64,000 bases of DNA, from the NCBI GenBank assembly GCA_963556255.1, contig OY744604.1, positions 93,320,635 through 93,384,634 of the forward strand, given 5' to 3'. The number at the start of each line of letters is the position of its first letter. Position 1 is the stretch's first letter. Positions 1-11,532 of the stretch are shown here, in pieces. This stretch comes from Allolobophora icterica (lineage: Eukaryota; Annelida; Clitellata; Crassiclitellata; Lumbricidae). The notes beneath the pieces were generated by a model, which had not been told where the DNA came from, made no database searches, and worked only from the letters and a program-made list of their open reading frames with translations. The position numbers and the translations under genes were made by a program.

Positions 1-94
1 ATTCACCAGCATATGTGGTTTAATAGTCTACATATTATTGAGAATAGTATAAAAATTTGCAAAGCGACAAAAACGTCTTCATTTTGTACAACAG

Positions 95-260
95 ATCAGT
101 TGCCCAACCAACTCGAGTTTTCCGGCATACAAAATTTTTAGCACTGGTCAACTTCAGCCCATATCGATTCCGTGGTGTAACCAAGGTCTAGTCACCTTTC
201 GCACCGACTACAGTGCCGTCTACAGTGGATTCAGCTTTGAATACTATGTCAGTGAAGGAG
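95..260 (+). CDS. CUB gene 1, exon: C-terminal half of a type-A CUB domain
   Basis: This internal exon of a secreted multi-CUB protein has its first half left of the window. After the acceptor ...TACAACAG it reads ISCPTNSSF..., two cysteines, then FRTDYS...SGFSFEYYVSEG, the usual end of a CUB beta-sandwich (F.[TS]D.S....GF...Y). It opens in phase 0 and closes in phase 1 at GAG|GTATGT. The length (166 nt) equals that of the paralogous exons at 26776 and 59857, which supports both borders. The other frame has an early stop. CUB domains are extracellular binding modules; the ligand here is unknown. Confidence 0.82.
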
Positions 261-954
261 GTATGTGTTTCCAGTAGTGCTTCGAACGATGACCGATTTC
301 CGCTCTGCTTGTTATTCCTTTCATACACAGATAGAGATAATTGCAGTGGTTGTAAGATAGAGTGAAAGGACTTGTCGACTAAGGTTGGAGCCAAGGATGG
401 CATGTAGTCGGAGAAATTGCACCGTTAATAGCACTGAACAAGATCGCTATTATGAACTCCATATTTCTTCAGCGCCCAAGAAGAGCTGAGGTTTGGCAAC
501 CAGTTCATTCACAGATATTCAATCAAAGCAATATCAGCAAGGCATGTGTAGGCAGGTTCCGTTCCGAGCCATTATACAAAACAAGGCTACGCTGACACGT
601 AGGGCGTAGGCAGACTGCTGTGATGGATAGGGATTGATGACAGACGGTATCTGGTGTTTTACAGGTAGACATAGGGCCTACTGACTAGACGCAGTAGATA
701 TGATTGACTATTACATGTAAATGGCTTTTTTAGTTCAATGCTTAAGTTTAGGATTTTGAGGATTAAGAACTCGGTTTATATAAATGTAACCATTATTTTA
801 TAAACATAACACAGGTGATCTCTAATTCAGTCTAGAGAGCTAAGTTCTTCTTTAACGCCATCTGTTTCCGAAAGTGCACATAAATCTTGCGTATAGTTAT
901 AAACGTTTTCTCCATTTTACTGTACTATTGCGCAAATCTGGTGATCGAATGCAG
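261..954 (+). other. Intron of CUB gene 1, homologous to 26942-27977
   Basis: Intron between a type-A and a type-B CUB. Its start and several internal blocks (for example around 320-400) align by eye with the intron after 26941, apart from a SINE/LINE insertion there. No gene seen. Confidence 0.6.
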
Positions 955-1142
955 GCTGTGGAAATACGCTATACAATGATAACTATGAAAACTACGGATA
1001 TGTGACCTCTCCCAATTATCCGAGTTACTACGGATACAATCAGGACTGCTCCAACATCATCTGGAATCCATATCTAGACTCGATCAGACTCTACTTTGAG
1101 TATTTCAACCTACAAAGCAACTGCAGTTGCGACTGGCTGGAG
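955..1142 (+). CDS. CUB gene 1, exon: N-terminal half of a type-B CUB domain
   Basis: After ATGCAG the exon reads GCGNTLYND..., then VTSPNYPSYYGYNQDC, the classic CUB opening (CG.....G...SPNYP..Y....C..I). It ends NCSCDWLE at GAG|GTATTT. Start phase 1, end phase 0, so it joins the phase 0 exon at 3263. Type B is told from type A by the NCSCDWLE end and the YCG in the following exon. It is a paralogue of 27978-28156. Role: extracellular binding module, partner unknown. Confidence 0.85.
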
Positions 1143-3262
1143 GTATTTATAAGCTTAATACATAATATAGGGCTTATAGGCTAGGCTATGTATATAAGTA
1201 TTTAAAGCCGTCTCACACAGCAGATTCAGACTTATAAGCCTACTGAGTCCCACAATATAGAAGTCTCAAAATAACGTCTTTTTTAAAGAAAGTCATTTAA
1301 TGGCTACAAATAATCAGCCCTTCATCAGCATTAAATTTTGTTCTCAGATAACACGCCGGTTGTAACGATGTCTTTGTATAAATACGCATTTGTCGTATTG
1401 TTTGTGAATTGAGTTGTGTTGATTTCGTATTTTCAGAAAAGTAGTTATGTGATTTAATTAAGTTGTAATTAATTACAAGCTAGTAAGAAACCAGCATAAT
1501 AAGGTACAGTAAACTAATAGATAGGATTTGGGTAGACTGTTCAATGCAAAACAGGGAACCATACTGTGGAAATTCAATATTTACGGTAGGCTTGGTTAAG
1601 TTCGTGCAACCCTGGCGAATTCTTTAGAAAAGTTAGTTGCTGAACTGTTGAAAACTGCGAAATTCGTTAGAGAAGTTCATCTTGAGAAGACGCCTTGAAG
1701 TGCTACGCAGTCAAGGCGAAAGAATTCAGAAGGCTAAAGCACATCTGAAGAGGAGAGATTAGTTAGGCTATAGGGTAAATCTAAAACTAGAAAAGATGCT
1801 GGTCTGAGTAAGGATTAATCTAATAGACTAGCTACTAGTTGGCCCAACTAACTGATTTCAATTTGATTCTACATTTTGATGTGTACAAGTGGTGCTTAAG
1901 TGTTAATATTATCTGATTTTCTATAATTATTACTCTTAACTTTTAATAAATTTGAATAATTTGAATAATGGAGTGCCATTTGATGGCCAATCCATCTAGA
2001 CTCTAGACAATGACAATGTTGAGAATAGGGGCAAAACTAAAGTAACGGAATAAGGTTCAATGCAGGATAGTTACGTCACCTCTCAGACTTCCTTCCATAT
2101 CTCGTACAATGTAGGCATTGTAGTGCATGACTATTTAGCAATTTGGTGAATTGGTTGTAATTTAGCTGATTTATGGTTGGTTTTGATGTTGTATTTTTTC
2201 CTTCGTTTTTTTGGTTGGTTTGCTGCCGTTTGTGGCGAAATAAAGGTGTTCATTACCAAAATTTCATTTTATATCTACAAGATTCAACTTAAGTTAAACA
2301 TGGAGTTCAACATACCAGTGCATATTTTAAGGAATTTTGACTACTGGGACAAAATCAGCCATGGGTCTGGTCGAAGAACTTTTTTTAGGAATAAATTTCC
2401 AAAAACTTTCAAACTTTTAGACTTTTTCTTCGAATTCATCTCCAAAAAAAGTTGATGACCTTTTTTTTTTAGTCATCACCTTTTTTTTACAACTTTTCGG
2501 GTCTCCCAACCAATAATAAGGGGTCATTGAACAACAATGTCATACCTTTCTCATTTTACTACTGGGACAAATCTATCTTACAATTCTTCCAACATTTGTC
2601 CCACTAGTTACACTTTCTACATGCATTGCCTGGGACAAATCACCCTGACTACTGGGACAAATCCTAACACTACTGGGACATTTGTCCCACTAGTTATACA
2701 GTTAAAATATGCCCTGCAACATACTACAGTTGGAAGCATAATAAATACAAAAACAAAATTTAAAAAAAAAATAAAAAAATTGAAATGATATGATCGATGA
2801 TAATTCGACAAGAATGTGACCACTGAGTTCCTATCACAGAGGCTATGAGGACTGTCTCATCATAATGTTCGCAAGCGTGAAGTATGATCCTCAGGCGGCA
2901 GTAGATGCAGCAAGGAATACAGTGAATAGGGTTTGTGTGTATCGTTATAATTACAAAGCACTTATGTAGCTGCCTCCTGGCACCCCTCCCAAAAAACGTT
3001 TCAAACACAGGAAATCTAACTCATCTGAAGATCTGCGGCTTAAAGTAACTAGAAAATGTGTTTTGAGCTGATTTGAAACAGAGCATTATATTTGAAAAAA
3101 ATTCTTCCAAGAGTCCGATGCTAGCGGAAACCAGCTTAGCTCGTCTTATAATGATGTGTGAAGGCGAGGAACCTTTATCGCACCCCATATTACGTGATAA
3201 CTTCTGACAATTGAAGACTATGGGCTATAACAGTTGCATCTTTTTGCTTATTTTTGTTCTAG
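1143..3262 (+). other. Intron inside the type-B CUB; no gene seen
   Basis: About 2.1 kb. The last 200 bases (from about 3100) align with the matching intron before 28930, including the GTTCTAG acceptor. A cluster of ACTACTGGGACAAATC motifs and their inverse complements lies at 2555-2700. Confidence 0.6.
2555..2700. repeat. Cluster of direct and inverted ACTGGGACAAAT motifs
   Basis: ACTGGGACAAAT occurs several times on the + strand, with its complement ATTTGTCCCACTAGT at two places, which gives short potential hairpins. No element boundaries were found. Confidence 0.5.
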
Positions 3263-3434
3263 ATAAGTTGTCTAGACAACAAGGAGTTTGGCCCGTATAG
3301 ATATTGTGGAAACTCTACTGGTACCAACCTGGACATCAAATTCAGATGCAGTCTACTGCTTCTGTGGTTCCACAGCGATGATTCTAACAACTATCAAGGA
3401 TTCAATATCGATTACAACATCTACTATGATAACA
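3263..3434 (+). CDS. CUB gene 1, exon: C-terminal half of a type-B CUB domain
   Basis: Begins after TGTTCTAG in phase 0 with ISCLDNKEFGPYRYCGN, then LLWFHSDDSNNYQGFNIDYN, the canonical CUB end (L.F.SD.S....GF...Y). By alignment with 28930-29098 the donor is ACA|GTCGGT, phase 1. The paralogue uses GCAG|GTCAGT. The donor here is weak, and an alternative two to three bases downstream (CG|GTGAAA) would change the phase, so the 3' border is less sure than the domain call. Confidence 0.78.
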
Positions 3435-3526
3435 GTCGGTGAAAACGTTATTTTAATTAAAAACTGCAGTGCGTTGTGACGTCACAAAAGCACAGTAGCG
3501 CCACCTAAGTCTCAAAAACAAAGTGT

Positions 3527-4490
3527 GACCGTACGTTACTTACCGGAATAACGTACGTGTATCGTACGTACGTTATCGAAAATAATAACGCACCGTACGC
3601 GTACGTTAAAAATGCCACAAGTTTATCTGATCATCACAAAGAACCTCAGTAGCCTATAACTATAGTCTTATAACGTAAGCGTACCGTAAGCGTAGGCTAC
3701 GTCAAAAAATGATCAGTTTAGCTATACAGTAGACCTATTAGTCTCCGTACGAAGGCCTAGTTATTTGTGACCTCGGCCGAGAGAAGGGACCACTTGTCGA
3801 TTTCTAGATTAGCCGGAAAACCCGTTTTTACGCTAAACCATTATATTGATTTTTGGGTCTAATTAATCAATCTGTAGCTCCGAGTCACAGTACTACAACT
3901 AATCTTATGCTACTTGATGCGTTAAGGCTAGATTTAAGCATTAATGCATTGGTTACAGACACATTTATTTTTTTATGCGATTTCCCGCCAAATGATATTT
4001 TATATTTTTGTGAAAAAGTGCATAAATTATGGACCAAACGCTCTGAAATTTTTTCCTCATTTTACCTAAGGTGTAAGCTTGTGGAAACTGCCAATAAGTC
4101 CATTTGCGACAAGTGGTCCCTTCTCTCGGCCGAGGTCACATTTACGAACGGTACCGAAATTCAGTATTACTTATAAAATGGCCACTATAAAGTGTGCGTA
4201 AAATCTTAATTATTTTCATATTATGCATTAGACTGAATATTAGCAATTTGGAATTTAAAAGTTTGAAAGTTGAGATCATTGAACTGATGTAGGCCTGTAG
4301 GGCCTAATGGTTAAAATTGTTTACGACCGTCAATCACCAACAATTATTATTGACTTTTCTTACGCATAATGTTATGTATTTTATTTTCGTCATGAACTGA
4401 TGTGAACGTACGGTAACGCACGGCATATTAACGTACTCGTACCGTACGTACGTTATAGGTAAAAATAACGTACGTACCGCACGTACGGTC
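3527..4490. mobile_element. Palindrome-rich MITE with GACCGTACGT ends
   Basis: The left end GACCGTACGTTACTTACC and the right end (read as complement GACCGTACGTGCGGTACG) form inverted repeats. Both flanks inside are dense in CGTACG/ACGTACGT palindromes. No transposase is seen, so it is probably non-autonomous. A second element lies inside. The class is unclear and no convincing target duplication was found. Confidence 0.5.
3767..4139. mobile_element. MITE with 33-bp perfect terminal inverted repeats
   Basis: Positions 3767-3799 (starting GTGACCTCGGCCGAGAGAAG) are the exact reverse complement of 4107-4139. The element is 373 bp and lies inside the GACCGTACGT element. An open frame at 3853-4176 crosses its right end and resembles no known protein; I take it as chance. 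Confidence 0.7.
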
Positions 4491-4533
4491 GCATCTTGCT
4501 TAAAAGCACTGTATTATACTTATATAATATCTA

Positions 4534-5411
4534 CAGTGGTGTGCAAACAGTTTGGAATCACCAACAAATTTTGTATTTCTTCAATCTCTAGAGCTGGTTT
4601 CATTATTCAGCCTTAGAGATAAATAATTATTGCATACAGTGTTACAGGGAATGCAGGACAATCAACATATGCAGATGGATGAATTTTAATTTCACATTGG
4701 TTGTGGTAGGAATACATGTACACAGTGTTCTTTTCTCTAGAAAAAAGGTTCCGGAACTGAACAATAGGTTCCGGAACTGAACAATTATAGACGGCTAAAA
4801 TCCAGAGAAAAACTAGATTGGGAGTTGAAATGGATTTCAATTGACACTGAAAACAGTTCACAACACTTAAATTAAATTAAAATAAATAACGTTTTGTTTT
4901 TATTATAAAAATAAATAGATTATTTTTAGCAGCTGAAAAAAGGTGCCGGAACGCCCTTCCGACGCTTTTGGGCTGGAAAAAGCACTGCAGTACATGAATC
5001 TTACCCTACAAATGAAGAATTGTGCGTCAAAGACGAAGTAAGATTAACCAATCACCGTTCGAGCTGGCAGATTGCCAGAATAAAAGACTGCAGTAACAGA
5101 GCCGTCGTCAAGATCCAACAGAGGAGTAAAGAATCGGTGGTCGACAGGGTTCAGCCCGATCATCCAGGCTCGTCGACGTCGCTCCAGCACCGCACACTTC
5201 GCTGAATATCTTTGGCCAAACGCAAGCTGTCTTCGCCTGATCTGCTGAGTGAGTGGTGGGATAGGTGCAACGTTGTTGCCAGTTCATGAACAGTGCGTCG
5301 CCGGTGCCTGCAGTTCGGTGTGAGAGGTTGCATTGCACTCAGGAATCCGCTGATAACCGACGTCCAGAAGTGTAGCCGAATCCTGTGGGCACGCCGGTAC
5401 TCCAGTTTGTG
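4534..5411 (+). pseudogene. Tc1/mariner transposon fragment with broken transposase
   Basis: The left end is TA + CAGTGGTGTGCAAACAG, the typical terminal sequence of Tc1-like elements with a TA target. From about 5060 one frame reads RSSWQIARIKDCSNRAVVK (the paired-like helix-turn-helix), later SSPDLLSEWWDRCNVVASS and TVRRRCLQFGVRG..LRNPLIT, which match the N-terminal half of Tc1 transposases. In-frame stops lie in the region of 5200-5280. The DDE catalytic half is missing: an antisense LINE abuts at 5412. The possible right end near 6757 (TTTTGCACACCA) is uncertain. Confidence 0.68.
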
Positions 5412-6560
5412 AGATCAATCAATCAATCTACTAAGCATTTATATAGCGCCCCTTCAAGGCAACTATTCAGAGGCGCTCCCAAACCCAAGCCCAGCGAAAG
5501 ATAGCATTCTTTAGGGCAGAGAAGACAACGGTGGCCGAGTCTCGAAGAAGAGACCGCAGACCTAGAGGAAGTCCATTCGAAATTGTGGTTCCAACCACGG
5601 AGAAAGAGCGCTGCTGCATAGTAGCCGTGCGTGCGAACAGAGCAGAGAGGTCACCACGGGTGGCAGAGCAGAGAGGTCACCACGGGTGGCAGAGCGAAGA
5701 GACCGGTGACCAGATGGAACAGAGGCACAAAAACAGAGCTCGCGCAGATAGAATGGAGCACGGCCAAGCTGACATTGCCAGACAATGGAGACAACCCAGT
5801 AGACAATGCGTTGCGAGACTGGAAACCAGTGGAGGATTTCGCATGTATTCAGAGACATGGCCGAATTTAGGAATGAGCCCGACTAAGCGCGCAGCGGAAC
5901 GCAGTACGCGTTCGAGGCAGTTCAGTCGAGTGAGGGGAAGACCAATATAGAGGGAGCAGCAATCGTCAAGCCGACAGGCATTGAACACATTGACGACTGT
6001 ACCAGCAGGTTGGGGGGAAAGAGAGCGGGAAACCAGGCGAAACTGTTGCAGCTGAGAGAGAGATATATGAGGAGAGAGGGTAAGTTCTGAATCCAAGGTG
6101 AAGCCAAGATCTCTGACGGAGGTAGAAAAGACAATATGGGGAACTCAGAGGTAAGACTAGCGCAACTGATCTCAGCCAGCTGCCTGGGGGGGGGGGGTGC
6201 CCAGCTACATGTATTGAGTCTTAGAGGGATACAAGCGAAGGCGGTTGGAAGACATCCAGACAGTCAGGGAGGCGCACATGAGGAGGACTGCAGCAGCGGC
6301 GTCAGAGGGAACGCAGTGGGTGTAAGCCTGGAGATGTGGAAGAAATACTGCTCAACGATGAAGGCACCTTCTGCCTGTTTGGCAACCAAGCTCACAGGCC
6401 TCGCACATTATGTGAGGAGGTTTCACGGAGAAGAATTCAAGCTGGAGTGCCTGAACCTGGTCTTGGGCTTGATGGCTTCCAGTGGCATATTGTCGATTGA
6501 ACGGACAACTCGAGCAAGTACATCGGCAAACTGCAGAAGTGCATGGTGCAATCAGTGCAG
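5412..6560 (-). mobile_element. 5'-truncated CR1/L2-type LINE, broken RT 3' half
   Basis: The 3' end is marked by (ATTG)n on the minus strand (5413-5428) after the signature GCGCTATATAAAT. Minus-strand frames give WMSSNRLRLYPSKT, LDSELTLSPHIS, RLNCLERVLRSAARLVG and HWFPVSQRIVYWVVSIVWQ, which is the C-terminal part of CR1/L2 reverse transcriptases. Frameshifts and stops are present. Related copies lie at 43248 and 61100. Confidence 0.8.
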
Positions 6561-6824
6561 TCGTGTTAATTAAAATAAAAAAGTTACAAAATGGTAACCA
6601 AACAATAAGAAAACATTCATCATATCTTGAATATATTTACACGTACAATATTTACCTCAATGCTTCGTAAATGTAATTGTAATTGTAATACAGAACAATG
6701 CATCAAAGAGTTGCAAAAAACGGCAAGTAATTTCAAAATTTTGCACACCAAAGTAAATGATAATTTGAGCAGATGGATTTTATGACTTTATTGTAAAACT
6801 ATTTTGTATTTTAAAAGTCTATCT

Positions 6825-7056
<232 letters not shown>

Positions 7057-7109
7057 GTGTGTGCATGTGGCGTGGCCAATATGGCCGTAAGTTTCTTTGT
7101 CGTTCCACT

Positions 7110-7870
7110 TTTCATCCCGTCTTCATAGTTTAGTCATCCTGCAAAAACGTGCCATACGATTTGTGGCTGGGGTTTCATATGGACACCACACAGAACACCT
7201 TTTCTCAAAATTCCACATGCTAAAGGTTGATCAGATAAGGTCTTACCAGACTGGCCAATTTATGTTTTGCTATACACACGGCCTGCTCCCATCTGTGTTT
7301 AACGATTTTTTCTGCCTTACCTCTAATATTCACTCCCATTTTACAAGAAACCGGAATTCTTACCATAGAAATTTTGCCCATACCAATACGATGCTATTCT
7401 CTATTAGATTTACTGGAGTCTTATTATGGAATCGGATCCCTCAATTAATTCGAGATTTATCAAATCTGTTGATTTTTAAGAAAAGCCTGCGCCACTTGCT
7501 CATAGAAGGAAATTTATAAGGTTCACATCGCGGGTACGATTGCTGCAGCTGAAGTTTAGTTAAGATATTATGGTTTTCTCCTTTGTTTCATTTTTGTCAT
7601 TTTTGTCATTGGATTTCTTTCGTTCTTCTTCTTAATTGATGCATTATGTGCATTTCATTGAATATTATTGTCCTGCTACCATCCCTTCTTGTTGCTGTTC
7701 CTTCGATTGCCTATCCTTCCTCGTTACAGTTCGCTTTATAGCCTATCATTCTATCCTCCGTCATTCTAACTACACTTAGTAATTAGGAGTCCCTACAAGC
7801 GGGATCTTTGATCCCTTCTGGGTCCCCTCTGTAACCAACTAGTTATGAAAAATACATTATTCATTGATGC
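7110..7870 (+). mobile_element. Truncated non-LTR retrotransposon, RT C-terminus
   Basis: The frame 7130-7519 reads LVILQKRAIRFVAGVSYGHHT, later LLPSVFNDFF, SHFTRNRNSYH and LLWNRIPQLIRD, ending at a stop. This is the conserved tail after the RT domain of many CR1-group and related LINEs. No RT catalytic core is present. The following 350 bases look like its 3' UTR. Confidence 0.72.
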
Positions 7871-8299
7871 TGTTACTCTTCTGTTTATTTTATTGGTTGC
7901 AGGAATAAATTTTATTTTTATTTTTTTTTATTCATCAATTAGTTGGTCACATGTGGATATTGCTCGATAGTCTTCGCTTGATCTGACTTCTTATGTTAAC
8001 TAGTACGCATTCGTGGAGTTTAAATCTATTCTCAGTTGCTTTGGACTGTTTTACAAGGTGTTTGGATGCTTGTTTCTGTGCCGTTGGACTCTGGCGTTGT
8101 GGGGGTTTTCGTATTGTTACCTATGCAGTGTTCAAACTCCAATTGGAAACGCTAAGAGGGTCTTGGCCTGGTACTGGACTTTCTACTGTGGGACCGCTAT
8201 GGTATCCGGCTTCGAGGAATGTCTACCCCTAGGGCACTCAGCTAGAATGAGTTCACTGACTTACACCGTTGATGATAAGATCAGACACCACGAGGACTA

Positions 8300-9545
8300 C
8301 CCACCCTCGTATTCTCCTTCTTCTTCTCTTTCTTTTTTTCTTCTTCTTCTCCTTCCCCTCCTTTTCTTATTCTTATTCTCCCACTCCTTCCCATTTTTTG
8401 CATCTTCTTTAGGCTATTTCCCAAAATGATGATCACCTTGTCACCTTGTGCTGTCGATTCGTTGAATCCTAGCGACTGTCATGGTCAACCTTCTCCATGT
8501 GCTCCGATTTCTCGTTGCCTCTCTCAGCTCCGAGATGTTCATCTTCAATGCCTCCTGTATCTCGTCCATCCATCTCCTCCTTGGTCGTCCTCTCCTCCTT
8601 CTGCCCTCCCCACACGCCAACATCATCTCCTTTTCCAGCCCATCTGCACGCATCACGTGTCCAAAGTATGACATCTTCTGCCTGGACGCTCTCTGCCCCA
8701 ACGTCAAACTCCCTCTCCAGTGTCCTATTTCTTCCAGGATATCCTCGTTAGTTCTCTTCTCAGTCCAAGAAACCCTCAACATTTTCCTCCAGATCCACAT
8801 TTCACATGCCTCAATTTTCTTCTCCAATGCCTTGGTTTTTGTCCATGTTTCGCATCCGTAAAGCACCACTGGTAAGATCATTGCTTTAACAATTCTTGTC
8901 TTCGTTCCCAAACTCACTGATTTGTCCTTCCATATTTTTTCCAGTCCCTGCGTTGCCGTCTTCCCCAATGTAATTCTCCGTCGTATTTCTCGTTCGCATC
9001 CACCTTCACTCTCCATCATGGCCCCCAAGAAACAGAAGCTTGATACCACCTCTATCTCCTCTCCATCTACCTCAAAATAACTCCATTTCTCAGTGGTCAT
9101 TATCTTCGTCTTTTTTATATTAAAGTACATTCCTGCTTTCTCGCTAGCACATTTTAGCCTTCTGATGTTATCCTTCAGTTTCTCCTTTTTTTCCGCCAGC
9201 AGTGTTGTGTCGTCCGCATACCTTAAATTGTTCACTATCCTTCCAGCTATCCTCACACCCTCCGCCTCATCATCAAAACCTGCCTCCCTCATTATCCTTT
9301 CTGCATATAGAATGAATAGGTATGGTGATAGTATACATCCCTGTCTGACCCCTTTCTTTATTCGAAAACTTGAAGTGTCGCCATGTTCTGTCCTGACCAC
9401 CGCCACCTGATTGCCATACAGGTTCTTGAGGAGAGTTATCAGATGCATGGGTAATTGGGTATGCCCATTTCACTCAGTGTTTTCCACAGCAGAGCATGAT
9501 CAACGCAGTCGAATGCCTTGCTGTAATCTATAAAACAAAGATGTA
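8300..9545 (-). mobile_element. RTE/Proto2-like LINE fragment with long RT ORF
   Basis: The minus strand carries the 3' two thirds of a reverse transcriptase. A 335-codon open frame (9448 to 8441) has GVRQGCILSPYLF and the catalytic LRYADDTTLLAE, then LYGCETW and the thumb/tail RRRRGRPRRRWMD, all in order. Upstream, FIDYSKAFDCVDHALLW lies in another frame, one base shift away near 9447. The element is 5'-truncated near 9545. After the stop a purine-rich minus-strand tail with GAAGAAG units (8290-8345) forms the 3' end. It is the least decayed retroelement in the window. Confidence 0.85.
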
Positions 9546-10086
9546 CCTATACCTATAAATGATGATACGTTTCCCCAAACATATTGCTGCCTTTATCTGA
9601 ACGGATTTCAACCACAGTCAGCACCCACTCTCTGTCTATTATTCTCTAACACAGACTGTTGATCCTGAAATAGTGCTTCGCAATTCAGTCTCATCTTCTT
9701 CAAGCAATACATCATCCCCACTTTTGGCTAATTTGATTGAAAAAGTTCCGAGGCACCAGTATCAGGGTACACGATGTTGCTCAGCTGCTGGTGTTACTGC
9801 TGCTGCAACCAATGTCTGTTAGGTTTCATGAAATATTGCAGGCTGTTGTTACTTCAAGTGCTGTAATGGAAAACTACTTCTTAATTTGTTTTTGCACTAT
9901 AATGTTCATACAGTTTATTCGAGATGTTGAGATCTAAGTTATTTTACATAATATCTGGTGTTGTTGTTGTTAAAGATATCATGTCATTGATTGGTTTATT
10001 CGAGACGTTGAGTTGTAAGTTATCTTACATAATATCTGATGGTGTAGTTAAAGATACCATGTTATTGAATGGTTCTGCTGCCACAG
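9546..10086 (+). other. Intron upstream of type-A CUB; homologous to 58500-58788 and 63560-63852
   Basis: Blocks such as CTAATTTGATT...AAAGTTC..AGGCACCAG and the run before the acceptor align by eye with the introns preceding the other two type-A first-half exons. No gene seen. Confidence 0.55.
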
Positions 10087-10256
10087 GCTGCGGTTCCGAA
10101 TACTACTACGGTCCGTCCGGAGTTATCAGTTCTCCCAACTACCCTGACAATTACGACAACAATGTCTACTGTAGCTACTATATTTACGCGTGGGATTCGA
10201 TTTCTTCGGTCATTTTCAACTCGTTCCATATTCAAGACGGTTTTGATTTCCTGACA
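10087..10256 (+). CDS. CUB gene 1, exon: N-terminal half of a type-A CUB domain
   Basis: After GCCACAG the exon reads GCGSEYYYGPSGVISSPNYP, then NNVYCSYYIYA, the CUB opening with cysteines 1 and 2. It ends DGFDFLT at ACA|GTTGGT. Start phase 1, end phase 0. The matching second half starts at 26776, so this intron is about 16.5 kb and contains the whole Polinton. Paralogues: 58789 and 63853. Confidence 0.87.
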
Positions 10257-10349
10257 GTTGGTATTTGACAATTTTTTTATTGGTTAATTTATATATCGGC
10301 TTTAACATGAAGCTATTTTGGGTGCTTTATGGTCGCTACTCTTGTTATC

Positions 10350-10627
10350 TGCATTGTCAAACCATTCGAGCGATAAATGAATCCATAATGTGATGCAATC
10401 TCAATGATGGAAGACTTGTTAATTCCAACGGTAAAGTTTTCCAAACGACGAGCCATAAGTTCCAAAGCCAAATTGTCTGATCTTGGTGTATACTAGATAA
10501 ATGATATTTATTAAAGGAACGTGTCTCATGGTCATGTACTTCAAGATTCTTCCTAAACCATAGATCAAACCTTTTTGGTAGTACATGCATGTGGACCCTA
10601 TATATAAGCAACCAATACCTGTAGCTT
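10350..10627 (-). mobile_element. 3' part of a LINE split by the Polinton
   Basis: The minus frame 10611-10357 reads MLIYRVHMHVLPKRFD and EVHDHETRSFNKYH, a CR1-group RT C-terminus. It continues the minus-strand RT at 25684-26560 on the other side of the Polinton. TAGCTT/AGCTT is present at both break points. Confidence 0.75.
10622..10627. repeat. Polinton target-site duplication, left copy (TAGCTT)
   Basis: TAGCTT directly precedes the left terminal repeat. AGCTT (or TAGCTT if the last T of the element is shared) follows the right terminal repeat at 25683-25688. Polintons usually make 6-bp duplications. Confidence 0.65.
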
Positions 10628-11088
10628 AGTAGAGTGATAATAGCGCTTTCAGATCGGGCTCAATAGAAGTCCTTCAATACAAAAGACCCTCTCTACGGAA
10701 GCCTTTAACGCAGGCTCAATAAAAGCCTGTTGATATAAAAGACTGGCTCTGAAGAAGCCTGACGCTATGGAAGTCCAGGACTTTTAGCACAATTACCTAT
10801 CAAAAGGAGTGGCAGATTTTGAACGCAGGCTCAATAGAAGTCCTTTAATACAAAAAGACCCTCTCTACGGAAGCCTTTTTACGCAGGCTGTATACAATCC
10901 CATTGATATAAAGGAAGCCTGGACAAAGGCTTTGGGAACACCGATTCCAAGCCTTCTCGTAAACAACTAAATCTTATAAACAGATCGGTTAACAAGCAGT
11001 GCCTTCGAATATCATTGCTTAGAACTCCCCCAGCCCTAAGTCTACCAAAGAAGTAATGGCGGCTTTTTAAAATGATATAGGTTTTCAA
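10628..11088 (+). repeat. Polinton left terminal inverted repeat
   Basis: Starts AGTAGAGTGATAATAGCG, then AGATCGGGCTCAATAGAAG. It aligns over about 440 bases with the reverse complement of 25244-25683, with few mismatches. It contains internal sub-repeats built on CAGGCTCAATAGAAGTCC and GACCCTCTCTACGGAAGCC. Twenty bases after the terminal AGTAGA are missing from the right copy. Confidence 0.9.
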
Positions 11089-11190
11089 TGGTTCGTGAAT
11101 TTAATTTAAATAAATGAATAGGTTGTGATATACATAAAACATAATGTTAGGGTTAAATTTTTGCAAGTGGTTAGTTATAGGTTAAAGTTC

Positions 11191-11526
11191 CAGAGTTTCC
11201 CAAACTGTGGGTCGCGACCCAAAAGTGGGTCGCGAAGCTCTGTCAAGTGGGTCGCCAAATTTTTTCGAGACATTTATTTTTTGCAGCAACAATATTTGGC
11301 TATGATTGGGCTATAACTAGCTGGATTGCAATAAATTGTAAACTGTTTTTACCTAAGTTTCCTTTTAATGCTTTAAATTTCTAAGCGCTGTACGTAAATC
11401 CGTATATTTCGATACCAATTTACGAAGCAAATTTTAGTACGCAATGCTTAATTTTACACAGTGGGCTTCGAGACTGCCAAGGTATTCACAAGTGGGTCGC
11501 GACCCAGAAAAGTTTGGGAACCACTG
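11191..11526. mobile_element. hAT-type MITE inserted in the Polinton
   Basis: The ends CAGAGTTTCCCAAAC..GGGTCGCGACCC and (reverse) CAGTGGTTCCCAAAC..GGGTCGCGACCC form the familiar hAT terminal repeat with the GGGTCGCGACCC subterminal palindrome. GGTTAAA lies next to both ends (11180 and 11527). No transposase. It lies directly upstream of the Cys-rich ORF and may have separated that ORF from its start. Confidence 0.82.
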
Positions 11527-11532
11527 GGTTAA

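Noticed and set aside
3853..4176. 107-codon frame
   Set aside because: Spans a MITE end and resembles no protein; likely chance.
5531..6573. Plus-strand frames of 139-145 codons
   Set aside because: Antisense of a CR1/L2 LINE whose minus-strand motifs are clear.
6700..6770. Right end of the Tc1 element (TTTTGCACACCA)
   Set aside because: The match is short, and no transposase C-terminus lies between it and the LINE.
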